From assembly GCA_014549065.1 (NCBI GenBank), contig JACDOX010000004.1, forward strand, positions 11,439,859 to 11,503,858: a stretch of DNA of 64,000 bases, written 5' to 3'. Each line of letters starts with the position of its first letter. Within the stretch, counting starts at the first letter, position 1. The notes under the pieces are model-generated. The model searched no databases, had not been told where the DNA came from, and worked only from the letters and a program-made list of their open reading frames with translations. A program made the translations under genes and the position numbers. Source of the stretch: Cardinalis cardinalis (lineage: Eukaryota > Chordata > Aves > Passeriformes > Cardinalidae). This document shows, piece after piece, positions 44,201 to 56,200 of the stretch.

Positions 44201-47200
44201 GCTGTCTGTATAATAAGCTGAACACGCTTTAGAATATGATTATTTAGGAAAACCTTTTAATACTCCACATTATCTTATACTATGAACATTGCAGAAGTCC
44301 ATTAGGAAACTAAAAACTGTGCAGCAATATGTTACAGTATTTGCACACCACAAAAAAAGTATCCTAGAAAAATTTACTAAAACTTCAAAATGTCAGAACT
44401 GCTACACAACCAAGACTGCTTGTGTCACCACAAAGTTGCACCTTTGAAGGAATAAATAAAAGTACTCAGGACCACATAAGTCCTGTAATCTTTNTCTATT
44501 TTTCATCTTTGCCCCATTTTGCATGACTAATTAACACCTTTCCACATACACATACATATGTAATTAACAACTTTCCATGAATACATTCATTCCCAACTTA
44601 AGTTTGTGACCTCTTATCTTGGCTGGTGCACTCCTCACAGTGCCCACATGCCCCAAAGAAATCTACCTTAGCCCTTTTCTCTGAAGTTGGTATAGAAGCC
44701 AAATAAGTATCAACACCTAGAATCTAAATACGAATCTCTAATTATATCTAAATAGAACTCATTCTTTGGAAAGATATTTCAAAGTGATAAAAGTAGCTCC
44801 TGCTTAGTGTATTGAGTATGGCAATGCAAGAAGATAAATAAGTTCTCAGTTAGTTCATGAACTCTCACATTTGCCAAGAGCAAATTCAGCGCTATATAAC
44901 ACCTTGAAAACTCAAACTTGAAAAAGAAGCCTCCCTAGGCATTCTACAGCAGTAGTCATACTACTTCAATATTGTGAATAAGTGTGACTTTCCATTTATG
45001 TTCTAGCACATTGCTCTCAGAAACATTACCCTAATTAGTAAAGGGTTTCTGTAGATCAACTCCACAGTACTTGTCAAGCACAGCTACAGATCTCTCACAG
45101 TATTGAGAACGGCTTCTCCTAGAACCAGACCACGAAAACATGAAGTCATATTTGATTTGCACTTAGTTCCCAGGAGCCCAAATTCTTGTGTCAATGACTT
45201 ATCAAACACTTGCAGTAAGCAGACAAAACTCCATGTAAAAATCATCCAAGTACTATCACTTACCTTTTCGGATAAATTCTTACTCAAAAAAAACTTTAAC
45301 CTAGGAATCACCAGATTTCTGCTGCCTCAAAAAGGAAATGGAAAATCTCAAGTTTAGCACAGACCTCAAAGCACACATGAAGAGATCCCATAAAATTTAG
45401 CAGACAGTCCTGGTCACACTGTAGCTGGGATTCATCTAACATATGTAAGTCAAGATCTTGGTCTATCTCACAAGCAGATTAGAATCTACCAATAATACCC
45501 TGTCACCATACACAAAATTTCATCAAAGGACACTGGACATCAAGGTGACTCCAAGAGGCAGTATTTACTCACTAGAGGAAGAGCTACACCACACGCCTCC
45601 AGGTTACTGTCAGTTGTTTCAACCTCATTCTTTGTGATACAAAGCAAACAAAGTTGCCAATTATAACACTTTCTGCAAAAGAATTTTCCTTCTACATAAA
45701 CCAACATGCTTTTTTAGAGCATTTGCCAACCATCGATCATTGTTCAATCACTAAAGTACTGTGAGGCATGTTCTATTACATTTGGGGTTAGAAAGAGTAA
45801 CACATTAAGCCACTATGGCTTCAAAGCAATTATTAGACTGGTTTCCTAAGAAAAGCTTTTAGGCTGCTGAAATCCCCCTCTAAGACAGTTATTTCAAGCT
45901 TCACTCTGAGAGCTATCTCATTTACCATTCTACAAATACAAACTCATTCTACTTTTGTATCAGTCTAGTCAAGAAACCAGGTGGGAATGACAAACAGAAC
46001 ACTTCATGGGGGCTAACACCTACACAAAAAACCAAAAAATCTTTTCTATATTTAGTTCCAGCTTTATCAGTAAAAAGCAATGCAAGTAGCCAAGTAATGA
46101 CCAATATTCTAAAATATCAGTTAAATCCCAGTCCCACATTCTTGCTACAATTACATATGACTTGGATTGAAGGACAATGACCTAAGTGCACCAATTATTA
46201 ACCATAAATTGTCAATACAACTACACGAGTCAAGGAGGATCTATATAGTTATGTCCCCATTTTCAGGAGACACAAGGAAATACTGGTATTCACATTCTTA
46301 AGTACAAAAGGGTACTTCATTTCTGCTCGTCCTGTCTGTTAAAAAAAAACTACTATCAAATACTTTCTTAGGAAGATAGCAAAAAAATTAAAAAGTGGAA
46401 TACTATTATAGTGGAAGAGTTGCTTAACTTTCTCCTTCTCAGCTGTTATGCCACTATGCTGGAAAACAACAGCAGGGCACTAGATGATGTAGGAGAGGCA
46501 CTGTGTTTTTACATATGATTTTTAGTGACTTCTGAAAAACAAGTTACTATTATTGTTCACTTCAACATAGCTCTATATAATACCAGTTATGAACAAGCAT
46601 ATCTACTCAAATTAAGATGACAAGAGAAAAAAATTTTAAAACCATGTTTAAATCTCTACCACCATCTGGAGGATATGCTATGAAATAAGACATTTTCCTA
46701 CAGTATTTTAAGTAGATCTGCCCAGAACAGCCAAAAAGAAAATCAGTTTTCCCAATTTAACTTTAAATCTTTTGGAAAAGATTAGTTCAAGATTTACTAA
46801 AACATTCAGCTAGCCCAAAACACCTTACAGAAATTTATCAATCAGTCTTACAAATCTACAGCAAACAGTACACAGAAGAGCTTGAAGATTATTCCACCTT
46901 TTGAGTTGTGAAATATTTCATCTATTAAACAAGACTTTGTCAAACTACAAAGAAAATAAATCAAATATATATAAATTTTACTATTATAAAGTGAAGAATC
47001 TCTGTGTTAAATGTTGCTTTTTGAAAACAGAAGCTTTCTTACTACTTTTGACTTTATTCATTTTTATGCTGAGTGAAGCCAATTCTAGTCTGTCGCTATC
47101 ACTGGCAGGCAATAATTAATCTGGAATTTAATGAAGTCCACCATTTTAAATCATTTCCTGAACTGAAAAATATTTTCAACAGAACCACAATCTAAAAGAA

Positions 47201-50200
47201 AAAAATTCAAGCCTTTGGAAATGTGACCAAAAGCAGGCAACCACCTCTGAGTTTGCACCATTACTGAAGCATTTCACTCAAACTGTGCTGAGCACATTTC
47301 TATACCCACTACATCCATAGTAGTAAAACTTCTAGTAAGTTTCATAAGGACTGCTAAAAACTGATATAAGACTATGCAGAGGTTTGGTGAACAGTTATTT
47401 TATTTCAGTCACTTATTTTAAAATATCAGCTCTATTTAGGATGATCACTTTTGAATTAACTCCTTTATGCTCCTCCACAGTAACTGCTACTTGGAACACA
47501 ATAGTTGCTGAATCTGAACACTTAAAAGTGTTGCACTCATGGTTGCATGAACTTTATACATGGTAGGTGAGTTTCACACTGTTGTATATCTTAAGTGCCA
47601 TAAAAGCTACAGCAAAACCACATGTTTCCCTTAAGGGACCACTAAATACACACACAGGAAACATGTGAACCACAGATGATACAACAGAAACCATTAGCCT
47701 CTTCATGAACTGGCTTCAGTATATTTGCATTTTTAGGGGGCTTTTGAAGATAAAAAATATTCTTTGAGGAGCACTAAGTAAAAGACTCATGTTTGACCAA
47801 AAAGGGATAACCCAATATGACCTCTAAAAACTTCATTACTTCACTTGAAGGTCCTACTGCTTGAAAAAAAAAAGTTAAAATACTTACTGTAATATCCATA
47901 AAGTACAGTGTCTTCAATTTGCCTTGAAACATTAGCATCAGCCCAGACCTAGCAATAAAGGATGGAAGCATTTATTAGCAAATGTAATAAAAGAAGACTA
48001 CATGAGAATCAACCACTAAACATAAATAAAGGGAAAGAAATAAAAATGCTACTTCTAAAGAATTCCATGCTAGAGTGCAAGCAAGAGTGAAAACCACTGG
48101 GCAAGCAGGATAAGCATAGGACAGTTTCACAAAAGGAAGGTTTTAGACCCAAAGGATCATTAAGCAGTTTTGGCAGCTCCCACATATGTTCTGCTAATTT
48201 CCACAGTACCTTTATAAGAGTCTGTGAAGATAATCATAGAATGATCTGGGTTGAAAGGGACCANCAAGCATCACCTAGTCCATCCATACTGCCATGAGCA
48301 GAACACCCGGTTGCTCAAAGCCCCATTCAACCTGACCTTGGAATGCTTCCAGTGATGGGCATCCACAACTCCTCTGAGAATGCTGCTCCAGAGAACCATC
48401 AACCTCACCATACATTTCTTCTTTATAGCTGAATCTACACTCTCAGTTTAAAGCTGTTACATTTTCTTCTGTGTCCACAGGCCCAGGTCAAAACTGTTTC
48501 TACATCTTTCCTACAAGCTCTCTCTATATTGAAAGGCTGCAACAACAGCTCCACAGAACCTTCTCTTCTCCACACTGAACAGCCCCAACTCTTTCAGACT
48601 GTCTTCGCAGGAGAGGTGTTCCATAACTCTGACCTTTTTTGTGGCCTTGTTTTAATAGCTTTCTTGTTAAAACAAGGCCACAAAAATGGGCCACATGGGC
48701 CGCACAGTTGGACAAAGTACACAATGTACACAATATCTCCATTTTAGAAGAGCTTTGTTTAAAATTTGCAAATACACATGCAACAATACTTAGACATAAG
48801 AATAAGAAAGAAGTTTTTATTATGCTCAGTTATATATAATTAATTAACTTTTGTTAGTTATTACATCAGTTTAAGCTATCATCTCCTTTTTCAGAAGTAC
48901 AAGACTTCACTTTTTGTTTGACCAAGACTTGAATTACATGAATACTCAACTTAGCAATACCTAATTTTACAAGTCAAATTCCAAGAGCACTTATATCCCT
49001 TATTTCAACAAGAGCAAAAGTAACGTCACTACTCAGTCCCAGGGAATGGTCTGGAGAATAGAAACAAAGAAAGTGAAAATATAAGTCTTAACTATGTTGG
49101 AAACTGCAGTCAGCCAGATGGATGAAATCAAGCTCTTGTGCCCACTCCCTCTCCTCCCAGAGAGAAACAATTGGTTTAAGGAAGCTAAATATTTTATGAT
49201 AATCATTGACAGACAAACTCAGGGGTTGAATAAAATGGTCCAATGCTGCCCATACAGGTTAAACATATTTCAGAATTGTTTTAGCTTTATGGGATCCAAT
49301 CTACATGTGATCAAGAGCAAGAGAGTAGTTATCCACAAGTAGAATCCTTTAAAAGCTAGAGAACACACCAACATAACTGAATTGGTGAAAAAAAAATATC
49401 CAGTACTGCCAAAGCCTGCATACAGAAATGAAAAAGGAGTTTCTTCAAACTAGTAAGGTCAATCCCTTTTAGTTGTAAAGACACACACATTAACAGGGAG
49501 ACATGAAAATGCAAATAAGCACACTACTTAAACATTGCTCCCCTAAGACATAAATACACTTTGGCATTTGGTTTTTCAGTTCCCTCAGAATTGCATAAAG
49601 TCATCTGGAATATGGGCTTGATGACATACCATGAACACTTTTTTGAATCTCTCCAAAAATCAGCACCAGCCTCCTTTTTCTTACTATACTAAGACTTCCA
49701 GTAGATCAGTTTACATTAAGCTTTTAAAATTCACTGTATGAACTAAATTAGATTATCATCCAGCTGGAATTTGAGTAGAAAAATACACATCCATTTTGAC
49801 ATCCAATCAGCAAAAAAAACGGATGAAAAATATTATAACAGAAGGGGCAGAAGCAACACCTGAAGTATCTGTCAGGTACACAATAAGCTCAGTCTTTGAA
49901 AACTGCCAGGCTCACACCCAACAGCATTTTAAAAAAGAAATTTCTAGGCATTTGTATTAAAATATACCACAAAAGAATTTGACTCCAATAAGAAAAGAAC
50001 AGACACAGAACATTTAAATTGCCTCATGTTATATATTNAGAAAATGCTTACTTTAATCAAGGCTAAGGGAAAATCAAGACTGAACTGGACTGTTTACACT
50101 GCTTGATTCCAAGTAGGTATTAGAAAAAAGGTCTCTCATATGAGCAATGGAGACATTTAACATGCACAAAAACCAAGAACAAGCAAGAAAAGCAACAGCG

Positions 50201-53200
50201 AGACCCAAAGTTTAAGAGTTCAAGAGACACAGCCATTGTACAGAAGAGGTAGCTAGTCATGGAAATACAACATGGCTTAGCTGCCCAAGAATGCTTCTCC
50301 TTCAGCTACAGAGAAGCATTTTTAACACAATACAGATGAAGAACTTTAAACATTGCAATTGCTTTTCATTTTGTTTTCCAAATTAAGTTGCACACGGGAC
50401 CAGAGTAGTATACTAGGAAACATACACTACACCATAGTAAAATAGTGAGCTGCTATATTACACCAAACAAACTCAAATTGCAAATGTGTGCATTTCACCA
50501 TTACTTACATCTGCCTCAGAATAAAACTTTGCATTACTCTGCACAAGGAGAATATGTAATGCAAGCCAATTTAATGGTATATCATGATTATGTCAGCTTT
50601 CAGTCAGCTGCTGAAGGCCCATATTTAAACAAACTACAAAGCAAAATGCTTAATTCTAACAGGCAGATTATCCATATGCACACACCATCAGCAACTCAAA
50701 GGCAGTAACCAGAACATCTAAGCTGTTTCAAAGGCTAGTGAGAGCAGCACTGTCTTGTCAAAAGCAAGCACTGCTACATAATGTGTATCAGAGCTCCAAC
50801 AGTCTTATCTCTGTTGACATATCAAGCTGCTAGGTATAGGAATTTACTCAAGTAGCACATCCAGGACTCAGCTGAGAATTCATCTGAGCAGCCTCCTAGA
50901 TCGCCTTCTTTTCCATTCATTACGACCCAAGCTTACAATATATACAGTGAATGGCTCAGAAGCACAATAGATCAGGGAGGTGAAAATTCATACTCCCTTC
51001 AACAAACAGTTTAAGGTGTCAAAATGGGACCACAAATTCTCTAAGAACCTGCAGAATTCAGGCATTCCACACTGTTGTGCTGTACTTCATTTTATTCCGT
51101 GCAGTTTAGCAAACATACCAACTTCAAAATACCCGTACCAATGCATTGTACTGAGAGGCAAGGGAAACCACAAATTGCAATGATATGTGCAATGAGCATG
51201 ATGACCCATATTAAACTATTATGCTTAAGTATTTTGTAATGTAGGAAATGTTAAAAACAAGTGTAAAAAGTACATATGCTCATAAAATCTTGCTATGTAA
51301 GTAAAGATATTAAAAAGCAGCTTAAGACACTAAGCTTACCTAAATGCTAAAGCTGAAGCAAAGCTCCCTGAAAAGATTAATTTTATAATTATATTAATGG
51401 AAAATTAGTTACAAAGAGCACTTGCTCCTGCGTTAATCATTGAGCAGAGTCCTTCTCCCAGTAACTCTGTCCAGTTAGTGACTCATGTTAACATATTTGA
51501 ACAGAACAGTACTATTCAAAGTGTACAGATAACTTCCACAGACAAAATCATTGCAAGTTAATCTGACTTTCCACCGTTTTTGGTGAGGAACAGCCATGAA
51601 TTTCATTCTTTTGTCCCCATTAAATCTGACTTTTTACTGTCACTGCTGCACCCTGTAAGACTTTCACAAGTACCCAGGGAAGCTCCCACTCTCTGCAAAT
51701 GTGTCTCAACAGAGCTTAAAGTTATGCAACATTAAAGGTCTCACTATCTGTGATGTTTCATCAAATGTAGATGAAGCACTCATTCTTCTGATTAGCCCCT
51801 CCCAAAGCTTAGGCAACAAAAGGAAGATGCAGTATGAAAGACTGGAGAGTGAGTCATAGCATGGTTAGATATGAGGAAATTTTGTATCCAGATCTAAGAT
51901 CTTCCAGCCTGTTACCTCGAAAATGGGCCAGTGCCAGGATTTTGACTGCCAGATGGAAAGCAGCATTCAGAAACAGGCACACAGCCTCATCTGCCTAGCA
52001 ACATAGTTTTGACCAAGTATTATTGCTTCATAAGTATAATTCTTACTCGGGAAGGAGGCACAGTCTCAGTCAATAATAACTTCTCAGGTAGCATTCTTCT
52101 AAAAATAAAAGCCCTGGACATTTCTAGTGGTTTTGTATGCTGAGCATCTACATAATGAGTTGTTCCCCTCTCACCCTAGTAAAATGCAAAAAACCTTAAA
52201 TGGTCTGCAAAAAGTACCTCCCATCAAGCAGATGCTACTCTTTGAATCATTAAGAGGACAACTAGCTTTTAACAGCTCACACAGACACCCAAGGCTTGTG
52301 ACACATTCAGTCTTAATCAGACTGAAAGAAGCCACTGGCTTTTAACTTCATATAGTCGCAAGAATTCATACATTTCAAAAAGGAAATGAAAGGTTTCATT
52401 ACTTTCTCTGCCTTCTGCTAGAACAGTAGGAAAAGAGACAGTACAATGATGTGAGCATCCTTGTTTCAAGCAGTCTTCCTGCTGCAAGATCGCATCAGCT
52501 ATGCTTAAATATTTATGAGACTTGTAGGTCAGACCCAGAGAACATGGGTTCCAGCAAAAATATTATATTTTTAAGCTATGACAAGGTTTTCTGTTCCTAC
52601 GTGCTTGTTGTAAGTCCAACAAGTTTTCAGATCAAACAGATCAGATGCAACTGGATGCATTTGAAATCCTTTGAAACAAACTAAAGCACTGACAGCGCTC
52701 ACAGTCAAAACCTTTGAGCTGAAATGCTGCTGTTGAACATTATCAGGACTCCACTTACAAGGTAATACTCAAGTTTTAATTAGTATTAAACCAAAATCCT
52801 CCTTTCCTGCTTAACAGTACTAGGAATCAAAGTCATCCCACCCTCCAGAAAAGGTGTTACAGTGAATTCTGTGTACCTACTGTGCAAAACATGCCAATAC
52901 CAAAACTGCTCAATTCATGCAGTATAAAAACTTTAAAATAATATTTGTTAAATCTCAAAATGTGGTGAGATACACCATTATGTGCTAAATACTACAAGCC
53001 ACCTTCACCATAAACCATTATTTGTAGTAATTGAAAGATGTATCAACAGTATCTTAACAGTCCTGTTGAACAAAACCTCAAGTTAATGAAGGCTGATCAA
53101 GGCACAGCATACAGCCCTTGTCAAGGAAGGCACTTCAGAATACATCATGGAAAAGGGCTACACGACACTTTAAAGAGAATTCCTCCAGAAAGCAGTATAA

Positions 53201-56200
53201 TATTCACAATCTTCAGAAAAAGATACTCTGCTTGGGTATTACAGTTCAGCCAATCTTTGTAGCCAGGACATACCACCTTCCCTTGTCACAGAACACACAC
53301 ACAATTGCCAATGAGAACTTTGAACCATCAAAGCCTTCAATTTAACCTCTGCTGTCAGTGTAATGTGATTCTCCCTAGGTTTGCTACAAGCTTATTCATC
53401 TTGTAAACCTTCAGCTATAGCCACAAGTTGACAGCAGGGTCAGATACATCAAAAGTGAACTGGAAGTTCACATATAGTACCTCTTTCAAGTTGAGCACCC
53501 TTGTTTCTCATGACTCTTAACACTGATACCAGGAATTAGAGCTGGGGCAAAGAGGAAAAGCATACACACAGAAGAATCTTTTACTTAGAATCTGGATAAC
53601 TGCCACTACTCTTCTGGCATCATTTCGGAAATCATCCTGATGGAGTTTTTTGATGAACTATTAATTTATCTACAGAGAATATTATCCACATCTGCTACCT
53701 GGATCTCCCTCAAAAAGTCATGAGAAGATTAAAGACTTAACTCACTCTGCCCATTCAAAGCAACGAAGGTTTCTTGCCAGAGCCATAGTCCTTCAGACCT
53801 CAGCATCATTTATAGGGTCTTGGAAGTGTTGGGTTTGAAAGAATGGTCCAGAGAAAGGCCAGTAATCTTCAGGAAATATTCCAAACACAATTCAGTCTAT
53901 CCTACTTGCAAAGCAATGGCAGGAAAGAAGCACATGTTACTGAGGACAGTTTAAAAGCTTTAACAATTCATGATGACCACAGAAGCATAGAAAATACTGA
54001 ATTGGAAGGAACCATCAGGATCACCACTCCCAGTCCTGTGCAGGACACCATGTGCCTGATTTTATGATGTTGTCAGCCTCCTACTTCATTGCCCCTTAAA
54101 CTGGAATTACCAAATCAATAAAGCTATGTTTACCTATAGGTTTGTAGGTTCTGACTGATTTCAGAGTCACACAACTTCAAAGGCCACATTAATATTTCTA
54201 TACCATAATNTCAACACCTGTGTTTGGATCAAATGCATTACTGTCAGTAATGTTATTTCTGTTAATCATGTTATTTCCGCAAAGCTAGAAACTCAGTTCA
54301 GCAGAGACTTAAAAGACACAGAGGATGCTTCTTCAAGGCAGTANGGAGCAATTGTATTTTAACAAGCCATAAGAAGTACCTACCAACATTAGGAACTAAG
54401 CAGAACAAAGAAGCCTCAAAAGCATAGGCAAAAAGGTACTTTACAAAAAAAGTGTTTACCACAAGCCACAAAACATGTGTCTGTTAACAAGGAATTCTAG
54501 TCCACAAAAAATAGTATTATAAGTAGTTTTCCTTAAGTGATTGTATTTCCTTAAGTAAAAATTTGTAGTGACTGCATGACCACCTTTGATGACCTGTTTG
54601 TTTCTAATCAGCCAAAGTACACATTAGCAAAATGCGTCCTTTGCAGCACAGAATTCTGCTTAGTCCCCACTAGATGTGCATTTTTCAGCTGGACCTAGNT
54701 GCACCATGGTTATTTCTCTAGATAGTCAAGCATTTAGGACTACTGTTTTCATTGAATTGCTAGAACCCTGACATATGAAAGATCTCTTCCATCATCAATA
54801 ATGTCTTTAATTCCAAAGACGCAAGGCCTGAAAACACAAACTTTTCTGAATAGCATTGAGTAACAGGTTAATTTATTCTGTATTCACCATGAGCAATAAA
54901 GATGACAAAAAACACATCACAGCTCAATTCTAAAGGCTTCTCATAACTTGCATTTATATAAGCACCAACCAAAAAGCACTGTATGAGCTGCAAGCTAGTT
55001 TTGAAGCATTTTGAAGCTTTATACAGATCTGGCAAGCCCTATATCTTCCTTTGGAAGTAGGGCTGGAAAAGAGTACAATTTGGTGTGCAGGCATTCACCA
55101 TTCTCCCACTCTATCATTTGTTCCAGGGTCATAACTTTTACAAGAAATCCAGTTAGGCTCCAAACCTAAGTTGTAACTCAAGTTAGCTACATGCTCCAGT
55201 TCAACCTCTTGTTACTCACAATGTCCTCACAAAGACACTGGGTCAATATCTTCAAGAATTCTTCTTGAAAATTCAAGTAATACTTGAAGCATTGGGAAGA
55301 TCTCTTACAGAAATACTTGGAGCAGATGACAGCAAGTACTCATCTCATTAGGATCTCATTTTGCACAGCAGCCCCCTACAGTTTATAAATGCAGGAGTTC
55401 AGTTAAGGCTTTATCAGCCAAAAAGAGATACTACAGCATTCCCCTCTGCCAAGGGTTCCTGCAGCTTTCAAAATGCTTGTTAATTCAGGCTTTAAATTGT
55501 AGGTAGAGTACCACAGTAAATCTTTATAAATCTTTAAATGTTCCAGAACTAGATTTTTTTGCTGACTAAAAACACAATTAAAATAATGCTAAGTTACAAA
55601 GGAGCAATAAAGTCTATTTTTGACCAAAAGTGCAACAAGTTTTATTCTACAATGCCCCATCACGATGCACTAAAAAGCAACCCTTAAGCAATTTGTTTAT
55701 ATCTTCAGGACAGTACATTTACTCTAATGCACAACAGAAGGAACAAGCACTTGGAAATGAGCAGAATATCTGAGAAAGCATAGAAGCCAAAACTAAAATC
55801 CAGTTCAAATACCAGATAAGAGTGTTTTATGCACAGTACTAGTACAGCTACTAGTACAGCTTTGAGAAAAGTCAAGTCACTAAAACAGGTATTAGCACTG
55901 GTTTCAAACACTTTCACGACACAGGAGCATCCTTTTGCAACACAAGTGCTTGTTTTGAAGAGGCAATTAACATTTTTTAACGTCCATACCTTAAATGTAC
56001 CATTTTGGTTTTTCATGTATGAGACCAAAAATATGTCCACTGGCAGGAGGGCNGATGTGATAAGAGCAACGGCCAAGGCAAAAATTGCTGTTATGGTAGA
56101 AATCACTTCACTTTCCCGCCGACTCTGATACTTGCGCACATAAACCCAGCAGAAAATTAAAATGGCCTGAAACACACAGGGAAAAGCACTTATGAGTTGT

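Larger units (their letters stand above)
47949..55989 (-). other. LMBRD1: LMBRD1 intron 2
   Basis: 8.0 kb, donor GTATGG and acceptor GCTAG. Contains a 400-base CR1 fragment with its inverted repeat, a short CR1 relic near 54 kb and a 12-bp tandem duplication. The intervals 48730-53970 and 54070-55830 show nothing recognisable. Confidence 0.8.

Noticed and set aside
55705..56175. 156-codon continuous minus-strand open frame as a single-exon protein
   Set aside because: Only 55990-56166 is real LMBRD1 exon 2; the rest is read-through into intron 2 after the GTATGG donor.
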